From Actinostola sp. cb2023 (taxonomy: Eukaryota > Cnidaria > Anthozoa > Actiniaria > Actinostolidae): DNA of 64,000 bases. Positions within the stretch are counted from its first letter, which is position 1; each line of letters begins with the position of its first letter. Location of the stretch: NCBI GenBank assembly GCA_033675265.1, contig JAUJYZ010000718.1, forward strand, positions 30,001-94,000. The letters are read 5' to 3'. Under the pieces are notes generated by a model, which was not told where the DNA came from, did not search any database, and saw only the letters and a program-made list of their open reading frames with translations. Both the position numbers and the translations under genes were made by a program. Below, one piece after another: positions 59,501 through 64,000 of the stretch.

Positions 59501-59779
59501 ATACGCGAAACAGAAGATCAAGACCTCACTAACCCTGACTCTCCGTCTCGCGGGCTCAAGGGTATCTTCAGTCCTATTTTAACAGTCAAGACCCAGGCCC
59601 CTGGACGAAAGCATCGCGTATCAGAGTCGTCTAATGCAGAAGAGGACACAGAACTCGACATCCAGGAGAGTAAACAATTAAGCGACTTCCAATGGGCCAT
59701 GATATTCTTTATAGGATTTGCACTGTTTGCCTTAGGCTTGGCCTTTATAGCGCCGCTACTCTTCGAATTATCGGGATAA
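32718..59779 (+). CDS. FNDC3: fibronectin type III domain-containing protein 3 (FNDC3A/B ortholog), 26 coding exons
   Basis: All 26 exons join in phase through GT-AG introns into 1124 residues, close to the roughly 1200 of vertebrate FNDC3A and FNDC3B. The layout is the family's: an N-terminal variable region, nine fibronectin type III domains with the Trp, Leu and Tyr core residues, and a single C-terminal hydrophobic anchor ending four residues from the stop. Diagnostic stretches include YQSLKLRWGNSGSK in domain 8 and FSPILTVKT before the tail. Vertebrate FNDC3 proteins are tail-anchored membrane proteins of the Golgi/ER system; FNDC3A acts in spermatid-Sertoli adhesion and FNDC3B in adipocyte differentiation and cell motility. 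The start is the ATG at 32718, since a TAA lies in frame at 32700. Exon coordinates are given with each domain. The N-terminus lacks the proline-rich stretch of the vertebrate proteins. Only one FNDC3 gene is seen here, as expected before the vertebrate A/B duplication. Confidence 0.93.
33235..36450. other. FNDC3 intron 1
   Basis: 3.2 kb of AT-rich sequence, relatively free of tandem arrays compared with the rest of the gene. I see no further exon, which agrees with the phase match between exons 1 and 2. Confidence 0.5.
36451..43417 (+). CDS. FNDC3: FNDC3 exons 2-5: FN3 domain 1
   Basis: Exons are 36451-36494, 38442-38572, 40834-40893 and 43279-43417. Residues about 178-271 are FN3-1: EVLDSTSMRISW with the core Trp, the YSGTSTEHKKSDLKPGTSYR turn and strand F, then RLCAVKD. 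Exon 5 also opens domain 2. Phases are 1/0, 0/2, 2/2 and 2/0. Confidence 0.9.
36596..36637. repeat. poly(C) tract, about 42
   Basis: An uninterrupted C run in FNDC3 intron 2, followed by C-rich sequence with a few T and A. Confidence 0.9.
37267..37444. mobile_element. MITE with CAGTCAARCCTCTATTA ends
   Basis: CAGTCAAGCCTCTATTAGCG on the left and TTAATAGAGGTTTGACTG on the right, with internal CTTAATAGAGGTGACTGC repeats. It lies in FNDC3 intron 2. Confidence 0.75.
37449..37633. mobile_element. MITE family D, copy 1
   Basis: Ends GGGGTATCGAATGGTC and ACCATTCGACACCCC. The interior has GAGACAAGGCATA, TTTTCACCAATTTCCTTTG and GAGACTTCGAGACCCG. It lies in FNDC3 intron 2. Confidence 0.8.
37660..37995. 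repeat. ACCCTGTTTAGGACA interspersed repeat cluster
   Basis: The 15-mer, or one-base variants of it, occurs at about 37666, 37699, 37733, 37913, 37947 and 37978 (last one truncated). Spacers differ, so this is not a strict tandem array. It lies in FNDC3 intron 2. Confidence 0.7.
38709..40315. mobile_element. 1.6-kb DNA transposon with perfect-looking ends
   Basis: TTAAGTAGCGATCCGCGTAA on the left and TTACGCGGATCGCTACTTAA on the right are exact inverted complements. GCTATGGA/TCCATAGC lies further inside. Open frames of 60-98 codons inside show no recognised transposase, so the copy is probably non-autonomous or degenerate. It lies in FNDC3 intron 3. Confidence 0.85.
40581..40786. mobile_element. 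MITE family D, copy 2
   Basis: Ends GGGGTATCGAATGGTC and GACCATTCGACACCCC are inverted complements. Same orientation and interior as the copy at 37449. It ends 47 bp before FNDC3 exon 4. Confidence 0.85.
40899..41230 (-). mobile_element. retroposon 3' tails with microsatellites
   Basis: A TAA run followed by TTTTAGAGTGCTGCGCTG and AAAAGCACTGTACAA (to about 40996), and a CAAT run followed by CAACTTTATTTAAACACAG (41165-41200). Both have the layout of minus-oriented retroposon 3' ends. They lie in FNDC3 intron 4. Confidence 0.45.
41231..42191. other. FNDC3 intron 4, unremarkable part
   Basis: About 960 bp of AT-rich sequence with no recognised exon or repeat. Confidence 0.4.
42192..42510. mobile_element. 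319-bp foldback element
   Basis: Arms of about 110-120 bp: CATTCTCGAAACCAGATCCT, TCTCAGCTTTCT, CAAACTGGAAGACCCAGATT, GGTCGTCAGATATGCGCATG and complements on the other side. The loop carries ACAAAATGGCGGACTTCAGC. It lies in FNDC3 intron 4. Confidence 0.85.
42511..43084. other. FNDC3 intron 4, unremarkable part
   Basis: No exon or strong repeat recognised. Confidence 0.4.
43085..43249. mobile_element. 165-bp MITE at the exon 5 acceptor
   Basis: AGGGTTAAAAATAACAGCCG and CGGCTGG-type complement CCAGCCGTTATTTTAAGCCC form the ends. It stops about 30 bp before exon 5, so it lies across the likely branch-point region. Confidence 0.65.
43523..43737. mobile_element. 215-bp foldback element
   Basis: CCATTTCGGAGTTGATGTTG, then GTGGGGCTGTTTTGAGGG on the left, complemented by CCCCTCAAAACAGTCCCAC and CATCAACTCTGAAATGG on the right. 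It starts about 105 bp after exon 5. Confidence 0.75.
44090..45660. repeat. AATC/AGTC tetranucleotide array, about 1.5 kb
   Basis: CAATCAATC and CAGTCAGTC tetramers with recurring blocks ATTAAACTGATCAAACAGCC and CAAGCAATCATTCAA that give a higher-order period. It fills most of FNDC3 intron 5 and is interrupted by a hairpin at 45361-45460. Confidence 0.95.
45361..45460. mobile_element. hairpin inserted in the AATC array
   Basis: Arms TGGTCCCAGAGGCACTGACA, TACTCTCTCTACCATA and complement TATGGTAGAG...TATGTCTGTGCCTCTGGGACCA surround about 25 bp (ACGCCTCTTCGAAGCTCTAA). No tetramer sequence occurs inside, so it looks inserted. Confidence 0.75.
45689..46354 (+). CDS. FNDC3: FNDC3 exons 6-7: FN3 domain 2 and start of 3
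   Basis: Exons are 45689-45870 and 46227-46354. Residues about 276-369 are FN3-2, including APCDNGSAIKAYILEWDKG and KLQPGTKCVFRVKASNEIG. It starts in phase 0 after the exon 5 donor. Exon 7 continues into GVPEAPDTPTL of domain 3. Confidence 0.92.
46536..48044 (+). CDS. FNDC3: FNDC3 exons 8-10: FN3 domain 3
   Basis: Exons are 46536-46579, 47404-47490 and 47969-48044. Residues about 373-466 are FN3-3, with AEISEYLVEMED, NTTYKFRVSAINSQGNSKWS and closing FTTTPERP. Exon 8 is only 44 nt. Intron 8 holds a 48-bp satellite. Confidence 0.9.
46711..46920. repeat. 55-bp direct duplication followed by an inverted repeat
   Basis: AGTATGGGCTGCRTCGGTGT then ATAATGATAAAT occurs twice (about 46724 and 46779). 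A hairpin with arms CAATGGTTAAAAGCAATCTA and GATTTCTTTTAACCATTG, joined by TAACACC/GGTGTTA, follows at 46808-46920. Confidence 0.75.
46921..47360. repeat. 48-bp minisatellite, about 9 copies
   Basis: The unit TTTATCTCTCTGCCTGTGTG then CCTGTCTATTTGTCTGTCTG and TCTAACTG repeats with two alternative 8-mers at its end (TCTAACTG or TCTTCCTG). The period of 48 keeps a 16-codon frame open. It lies in FNDC3 intron 8. Confidence 0.95.
47520..47925. repeat. CAT-rich cryptic repeat with ~120-bp higher-order units
   Basis: ATC/ACC trinucleotides. The block GCCAACACTTTCAACATCGC, CATATCCATAATTATCATC, CACCATTGACAACAGCAGCT recurs with a spacing of about 110-125 bp. It lies in FNDC3 intron 9. Confidence 0.8.
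48480..51278 (+). CDS. FNDC3: FNDC3 exons 11-13: FN3 domain 4
   Basis: Exons are 48480-48542, 50656-50721 and 51160-51278. Residues about 472-563 are FN3-4: VTSFTLVWGHPDDTGG, ISKYTLEMDDGKG, LSPGYTYKLRVACYSEGG. The domain is completed by the start of exon 14. All three introns in and around it carry inverted-repeat elements. Confidence 0.9.
48612..49380. mobile_element. MITE with CCTCTATTAAGCC ends and two poly(C) tracts
   Basis: ACCGTAATTCCTCTATTAAG at the left and CTTAATAGAGGATTCACGGT at the right are inverted partners. C runs of about 41 lie at 48699-48739 and 49291-49331. A retroposon tail is nested inside. It lies in FNDC3 intron 11. Confidence 0.7.
49088..49278 (+). mobile_element. L2/SINE-type 3' tails with (ATT)n
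   Basis: TGTAAAGCGCATCGAGGTTC then GGATGCGCTATATAAATACT and an ATTATT run, followed by a second CTGTAAAGCGCATTAGATCA with TTTTGCGCTATATAAGTAT and a long ATT run. TGTAAAGCGC...GCGCTATATAA plus a trinucleotide tail is a widely seen retroposon 3' end. Confidence 0.6.
49381..49852. other. FNDC3 intron 11, unremarkable part
   Basis: No exon recognised. Contains a short GATGAGCCCGCGATGAGC repetition near 49770-49805. Confidence 0.4.
49853..50528. mobile_element. MITE with internal 43-bp minisatellite
   Basis: GTACAGTAAAAACCCGCATA at the left and TATGCGGGTTTTTACTGTAC at the right are inverted partners. Inside, six to seven units of 43 bp (CAGCCTGATTTCTCACTAGC then CACCCAATATATAAGAACCT and ATT) run from about 50219 to 50475. 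It lies in FNDC3 intron 11. Confidence 0.85.
50923..51088. mobile_element. MITE family A, copy 2
   Basis: Starts AGAGTCGTTTTCGTATGAGT and ends CCCACTCATATACGAAAAGT. Contains CGGTACCGTGACACTCAAAT and GGCTTCCTTTCTGAACCAAT. It ends about 70 bp before FNDC3 exon 13. Confidence 0.8.
51560..52251. mobile_element. 690-bp long-palindrome element
   Basis: Arms of about 320-330 bp run from TATTAAGGTGACTCCGTTAT to ATAACGGAGTCACCTTAATA. Both sides show GACAAACTTTGGGTCATAAC or its complement, and CTCCAACGATTTTGCTAAAA or its complement. The centre is near 51900. It lies in FNDC3 intron 13. Confidence 0.9.
52265..52460. mobile_element. MITE family A, copy 3
   Basis: TAGAGTCGTTTGCGTATAAG and CTCATACGAAAACGACTCTA are inverted ends with TA at both edges. 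The interior has several CACGGTACGG/CCGTACCGT-type motifs. It starts 13 bp after the long palindrome. Confidence 0.85.
52505..53100. repeat. cluster of AACGCTTAGCGTGCGTCCATC elements
   Basis: A palindrome at 52631-52809 (AGGAATGGTCAACGCTTAGC to its complement ending GACCATTCCT) is flanked by degenerate partial copies near 52515 and 52990. The pieces share GCGTGCGTCCATCGAGTTAT. It lies in FNDC3 intron 13. Confidence 0.7.
53119..55030 (+). CDS. FNDC3: FNDC3 exons 14-16: end of FN3-4 and most of FN3-5
   Basis: Exons are 53119-53230, 53737-53814 and 54927-55030. Exon 14 has a linker rich in Cys and Pro (TCPVCPGQANPP). FN3-5 (residues about 570-663) follows with NALHLYWDPPDYNGG, ISTYMLLMEVDKTG and LHPGKSYSFCVRAANEAG. 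Confidence 0.9.
53319..53639. repeat. (GGAGA)n purine array
   Basis: About 320 bp of GGAGA pentamers with small slips on the coding strand of FNDC3 intron 14. The Ser/Leu/Pro frame opposite is a product of it. Confidence 0.97.
54240..54330 (+). repeat. tRNA-like fragment (SINE or tRNA pseudogene)
   Basis: An A-box-like TGGCATAGTGGTAAG and a B-box GGGTTCGAATCCCC are about 35 bp apart, but no acceptor stem pairs. Most likely part of a tRNA-derived SINE, in FNDC3 intron 15. Confidence 0.45.
54331..54926. other. FNDC3 intron 15, 3' part
   Basis: Contains repeated ACTTGAAATRATATTTC and AGTACTCWAGAGCGGACTT motifs (about 54500-54600). No exon other than exon 16 downstream. Confidence 0.45.
55380..56294 (+). 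CDS. FNDC3: FNDC3 exons 17-20: end of FN3-5 and FN3-6
   Basis: Exons are 55380-55493, 55874-55945, 56055-56132 and 56202-56294, all in phase 0. FN3-6 spans residues about 666-757, with AAAIVITWEAPTENGTPVTG, YTLEVMEDE, and YYYFRVKALSQAGASLWS. Short introns (69-380 bp) make this the most compact part of the gene. Confidence 0.92.
56320..56635. repeat. AAT/ATG/ATC trinucleotide array
   Basis: ATAATA, ATGATG and ATCATA trinucleotides in FNDC3 intron 20. The Ile/Met frames on both strands are products of it. Confidence 0.95.
56777..57099. mobile_element. 323-bp MITE with TA ends
   Basis: TAATAGACCTTTTTACCGAT then ACGGCGGCCATTTTG on the left, complemented by CAAGATGGCCGCCGT and ATCGGTAAAAAGGTCTATTA on the right. 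GCATCCCATAAT pairs further inside. It lies in FNDC3 intron 20. Confidence 0.85.
57254..58087 (+). CDS. FNDC3: FNDC3 exons 21-22: FN3 domain 7
   Basis: Exons are 57254-57456 and 58043-58087. FN3-7 (residues about 760-860) has HLRLRWRHPANNGALITSYN and VYRIRVQAVNKIGCGPFS. Between strands C and E it carries an acidic insert (LEDDESEGEVEES) not expected in the vertebrate domain. Confidence 0.9.
57600..57900 (-). mobile_element. tRNA-derived SINE, possibly dimeric
   Basis: On the minus strand, A-box-like TAGCCTAGTGGTGCTGGG is followed by GGATTCGACTG, then a second A-box-like TAGCGCGGTTGGGAC and a B-box-like GTGAGTTCGACTCCTGGC, ending in a TATATA run. It lies in FNDC3 intron 21. Confidence 0.45.
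58150..58335. repeat. degenerate ACACGA-rich repeat
   Basis: ACACGAACRTGACACGA-type motifs repeat irregularly in FNDC3 intron 22. Confidence 0.7.
58416..58941 (+). CDS. FNDC3: FNDC3 exons 23-24: FN3 domain 8
   Basis: Exons are 58416-58577 and 58775-58941. FN3-8 (residues about 864-955) has YQSLKLRWGNSGSKDTVGVN, YTLEMMDNSG and YEFRIQASNEAGTGPDSDVY. This is the best-conserved stretch relative to vertebrate FNDC3A/B. Confidence 0.93.
59049..59779 (+). CDS. FNDC3: FNDC3 exons 25-26: FN3 domain 9 and membrane anchor
   Basis: Exons are 59049-59182 and 59423-59779. FN3-9 spans residues about 957-1063 (TPTSFTVCWDPVSCVKRGD, NEYRFRACAIRE). A polar linker follows, then a hydrophobic segment at about 1097-1120 (AMIFFIGFALFALGLAFIA), and the stop TAA at 59777. 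The anchor is the tail-anchor seen in vertebrate FNDC3. Confidence 0.93.
59187..59262. repeat. (TCTCC)n pyrimidine array
   Basis: About 75 bp of TCTCC pentamers on the coding strand of FNDC3 intron 25, starting a few bases after the exon 25 donor. It is the exact complement type of the intron 14 array. Confidence 0.95.
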
Positions 59780-59810
59780 ATCCAAATGAAATGAAATTAT
59801 AGATATATAG

Positions 59811-59925
59811 TTATATTGAAATACGTCCACCATTTTGATGACGTCACGGTTTGGGGGGGGGGGGGTGGGGACGCTCGCTCCACTGTCGGATGACGTCATA
59901 AATTCGGTCTGGTATTTCAATATAA
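59811..59925. mobile_element. short MITE in the FNDC3 3' region
   Basis: TATATTGAAATACG and GTATTTCAATATA form the ends, with TGACGTCA near both sides. A 13-bp G run lies inside. It starts about 30 bp after the stop codon, probably inside the 3' UTR. Confidence 0.65.
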
Positions 59926-60049
59926 AGTGTTTAGAGAATTATTACTAATCGATACTATTATTCATGACCTAATTTGCAGTCTTTCACATCCCATTAGTCA
60001 GCCATTTGATCGCCCTACAGGACTCCCCTGATTCTATATGTTTAGTCTA

Positions 60050-60180
60050 CTCCTTTAATAAATCCCACAATGCTTGATTTTCCGCGCTTGACGTCAGATT
60101 TATTCTTTTGAATAGATCTAGAATTGTAAATGTGACGTCATGCGAGGGAACTCATTGCATTGTGGGATTTATTAAAGGGT
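60050..60180. mobile_element. short MITE carrying AATAAA
   Basis: TTTAATAAATCCCACAATGC and GCATTGTGGGATTTATTAAA are inverted ends, with TGACGTCA-like sites inside. AATAAA at 60057 is the first poly(A) signal after the FNDC3 stop. Confidence 0.75.
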
Positions 60181-61435
60181 CTATACTACTGTCTTCATCA
60201 TAAATTATATTATTAGATTCGTAAGGAGAAACCTACAGGCCCAGCCCCTTGGCTTTCAGTCTGTACCACAGAGATACCGAAACAGTAAACTCGAATGTAC
60301 CGGGTTAAATTTTAAAATTGTTACGTTGGGGGTGGGTGGGTGAGTGGATTATTATTCGCCTCGTTCACCCACCAGATGAAATGACTTTTCGTTAATGTTC
60401 TAACGTCCTAAATAATTAGCATTGTATCAATGAACTAGTATATGCCGACGATGGAATTCACCCCAAATTTCAGACCTCGTTACATGGTGTATGGATTTTC
60501 TCGATTTAATTCTCTAAGATAAAGTAAAATCTATTAGTTAGTGCTTACAGCTGAGCGACTGAACATTCTGCAGTACAGCTTTTTGAAGAACGTTGTCGGC
60601 GGTAAACCGCCAAACGATCGCAAAGGATCATGGGAAATACCATTACTAAATGACGTCATCGACAAGATGGCGGCACACGGGAATTAGTATATCCTACCCT
60701 CCCGTTTTGCGTTCTTTTCAAAAATCGAACCCAAGTGTTCAAACGCTTAACTTGAGATACAAAACGATCGATTTATAGAAATTATATTATATAATTAGTT
60801 AACAATGGAGTGTTGTTCGCGTCTCTTCGAACGATCTCTTCGAAAGATCGTCCTTGATGACTCGATCAAGCAACTCTTTATAATAGCATCATTATTAAGT
60901 TTATCGTTTAAACATACTGGGGATTAAATGGTGAACTGCCAATTAAATACAAGTAAAATATAACGACTTGGCGAGAGTTTGAAGCGTGAACATCCACTGA
61001 AACAAGTCTCCACCAAAACTACGTGGGATTCCGCATGGACTTTGAAGGCTTTTTGTAATCAAGTGCGCTTTTCTCACTGTGAAGTAAAGAGAAAAACACG
61101 CAAATCCCATGCAAATTCCATGTGTGATTTTTTGGGAGGAACTTTCTCAGTATTGATTACAGAGTCCATACTCTGGACTTTGATTCATATGGACAAGTGA
61201 CATCCAGAACTGCCAAGCCTGAGAGTGCTTTTCGTCGCCACATTTCGCTTGGAAATATAAAGGAAAGAATTAGAAAGAAATTGGAAGAATTTAGAAGAAA
61301 GATATTTATTTTTAGACGAGAATCAATGTTACGTCTGTAGTCTAACAATCAGGGAATCTGTTCGTATATATTTATTGTCTTTGAGCACTCGTTCTCTGAC
61401 TCAATAAATCAGACATTGCAGTAAACCATACAATG
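60181..61435. other. downstream of FNDC3, no gene recognised
   Basis: Open frames are under 75 codons with no domains. An alternative poly(A) signal (CTCAATAAATCAG) lies at about 61401. Confidence 0.45.
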
Positions 61436-61813
61436 GTTGCTTTGGTTTATTTAATTGTAGTTTAGGGGGGGGGGGTGGGTATTGTCGAATGCTTTTTGTT
61501 ACCTCGTCTCCAGGGCCCTCTGCAGGTTGAGAGGGCCCTCGGGACGAGGTTGCTTTTTGCTCAGTGAGCATGTTCAGTGTCACCTCAATGTCAAATGGGG
61601 GTGGGGGATAGGATGGGTGAAGCCGTTTGTTGCTTTGGCAGGAGCCCAAAGCTTTGGTTTATTTGTACCTTGGCATTGATTGTAGTCTAGCATTTTGGGG
61701 AAGGTGTTGGGATGGTCGAAGGCTTTTTGTTGTGCCTCAATGACAAATGGGGGTGGGGATAGGATGGGTGAAGCTGTTTTTGTTCTTGCCTTGGTTTATT
61801 TGTACCTTGGAAT
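61436..61813. repeat. duplicated ~150-bp segment with GC-rich hairpin
   Basis: TTGCTTTGGTTTATTTGTAC, GGTCGAAKGCTTTTTGTT and CAAATGGGGGTGGGGATAGG occur in two to three imperfect copies. A hairpin at 61503-61551 has arms CCTCGTCTCCAGGGCCCTCT and AGAGGGCCCTCGGGACGAGG around an 8-base loop. Confidence 0.75.
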
Positions 61814-64000
61814 TAAAAGCTACAATATAAGATATAAATGTATGACAACCTATACGTCACCTTTACTGTACGCGTAAAGCTACACTATAAGATATAAATG
61901 TATGACAACCTATAAGTCACCTTTACTGTACGCGTAAAGCTACACTATAAGATATAAATGTATGACAACCTATACGTCACCTTTACTGTACGCGTAAAGC
62001 TACACTATAAGATATAAATGTATGACAACCTATAAGTCACCTTTACTGTACGCGTAAAACTACACTATAAGATATAAATGTATGACAGCTACCTATAAGT
62101 CACCTTTACTGTACGCGTAAAGCTACACTATAAGATATAAATGTATGGCTACACAACCTATAAGTCACCCTTTACTGTACGCGTAAAGCTACACTATAAG
62201 ATATAAATGTATGACAACCTATAAGTCACCTTTACTGTACGCGTAAAGCTACACTATAAGATATAAATGTATGACAACCTATAAGTCACCTTTACTGTAC
62301 GCGTAAAGCTACACTATAAGATATAAATGTATGACAACCTTTAAGTCACCTTTACTGTACGCGTAAAGCTACACTATAAGATATAAATGTATGACAACCT
62401 ATAAGTCACCTTTACTGTACGCGTAAAGCTACACTATAAGATATAAATGTATGACAACCTATCAACTGATAAAGCTACACACTAAGATATAAACTATATG
62501 ACGACCTATAAGTCACCTTTACTGTACGCGTAAAGCTACACTATAAGATATAAATAAGATATAAATATGACAACCTATAAGTCACCTTTTTACTGTACGC
62601 GTAAAGCTACACTATAAGATATAAATGTATGACAACCTATAAGTCACCTTTACTGTACGCGTAAAGCTACACTATAAGATATAAATGTATGACAACCTAT
62701 AAGTCACCTTTACTGTACGCGTAAAGCTACACTATAAGATATAAATGTATGACAACCTATAAGTCACCTTTACTGTACGCGTAAAGCTACACTATAAGAT
62801 ATAAATGTATGACAACCTATAAGTCACCTTTACTGTACTGTACGCGTAAAGCTACACTATAAGATATAAATGTATGACAACCTATAAGTCACCTTTACTG
62901 TACGCGTAAAGCTACACTATAAGATATAAATGTATGACAACCTATAAGTCACCTTTACTGTACGCGTAAAGCTACACTATAAGATATAAATGTATGACAA
63001 CCTATAAGTCACCTTTACTGTACGCGTAAAGCTACACTATAAGATATAAATGTATGACAACCTATAAGTCACCTTTACTGTACGCGTAAAGCTACACTAT
63101 AAGATATAAATGTATGACAACCTATAAGTCACCTTTACTGTACGCGTAAAGCTACACTATAAGATATAAATGTATGACAACCTATAAGTCACCTTTACTG
63201 CTACGCGTAAAGCTACTACACTATAAGATATAAGATATAAATGTACGCGTAAAGCTACACTATAAGATATAAATGTATGACAACCTATAAGTCACCTTTA
63301 CTGTACGCGTAAGCTACACTATAAGATATAAATTTACTGTACGCGTAAAGCTACACTATAAGATATAAATGTATGACATGACAACCTATAAGTCACCTTT
63401 ACTGTACGCGTAAAGCTACACTATAAGATATAAATGTATGACAACCTATAAGTCACCTTTACTGTACGCGTAAAGTAAAGCTACACTATAAGATATAAAT
63501 GTATGACGTAAAACCTATACCTATAAGTCACCTTTACTGTACGCGTAAAGCTACACTATAAGATATAAATGTATGACAACCTATAAGTCACCTTTACTGT
63601 ACGCGTAAAGCTACACTATAAGATATAAATGTATGACAACCTATAAGTCACCTTTACTGTACGCGTAAAGCTACACTATAAGATATAAATGTATGACAAC
63701 CTATAAGTCACCTTTACTGTACGCGTAAAGCTACACTATAAGATATAAATGTATGACAACCTATAAGTCACCTTTACTGTACGCGTAAAGCTACACTATA
63801 AGATATAAATGTATGACAACCTATAAGTCACCTTTACTGTACGCGTAAAGCTACACTATAAGATATAAATGTATGACAACCTATAAGTCACCTTTACTGT
63901 ACGCGTAAAGCTACACTATAAGATATAAATGTATGACAACCTATAAGTCACCTTTACTGTACGCGTAAAGCTACACTATAAGATATAAATGTATGACAAC
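61814..64000. repeat. 60-bp satellite running off the window, about 36 copies
   Basis: The unit ACCTATAAGTCACCTTTACT, GTACGCGTAAAGCTACACTA, TAAGATATAAATGTATGACA repeats with period 60. Early units carry an alternative TATACGTCAC. The 62.4-63.5 kb part has truncated and scrambled units, and the last 460 bp are perfect. It contains the palindrome TACGCGTA. Confidence 0.97.

Noticed and set aside
61814..64000. 60-bp repeats resembling a CRISPR array
   Set aside because: Whole units repeat with no variable spacers. It is a satellite.

Overview
The window is animal nuclear DNA. It is AT-rich, the genes are split by GT-AG introns, and microsatellites, minisatellites and small inverted-repeat transposons fill most of the space. 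Three features suggest an early-branching metazoan, most likely an anthozoan cnidarian (anemone or coral): the intronless class A GPCR, the secreted PAN/EGF/discoidin protein, and the tyrosine-recombinase and MITE content. The species assignment is an inference.

Four protein genes can be supported. (1) Minus strand, 6350-8555: a complete three-exon secreted protein with a signal peptide, a PAN/apple-like module, one EGF module and an F5/8C discoidin domain. (2) Minus strand, 17890-18819: an intronless rhodopsin-family GPCR. (3) Plus strand, 21240-23806: a two-exon Rrg7/Mrr-like PD-(D/E)XK nuclease-fold protein with an apparent one-base deletion at the end of exon 1. (4) Plus strand, 32718-59779: an FNDC3 (FNDC3A/FNDC3B) ortholog. 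I could assemble all 26 coding exons with consistent splice phases into 1124 residues: an N-terminal region, nine fibronectin type III domains and a C-terminal membrane anchor. A candidate secreted-peptide gene (840-1301, minus) is much weaker.

Layout: 1-6.3 kb holds duplications and foldback elements. 6.35-10 kb holds the discoidin gene and a 38-bp minisatellite that starts at its initiator codon. 10-16.3 kb holds satellite fragments, a 1.66-kb non-autonomous transposon and decayed tyrosine-recombinase copies. 16.4-17.8 kb is a 9-bp satellite abutting the GPCR. 19-21 kb is simple sequence. 21.2-23.8 kb is the Rrg7-like gene. 23.9-32.7 kb is mostly MITEs and long G or C runs with no recognisable gene. 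32.7-59.8 kb is FNDC3, whose introns hold most of the remaining repeats. 59.8-64 kb holds terminal MITEs and a 60-bp satellite that runs off the window.

The genes do not form an operon or a common pathway. The unusual part is how repeats and genes meet: a satellite unit carrying an acceptor-like site and an ATG, a minisatellite that shares sequence with a MITE end, complementary purine and pyrimidine arrays in two FNDC3 introns, and a possible poly(A) signal inside a MITE terminus. I found no prokaryotic-type system, CRISPR array or intact tRNA or rRNA gene.
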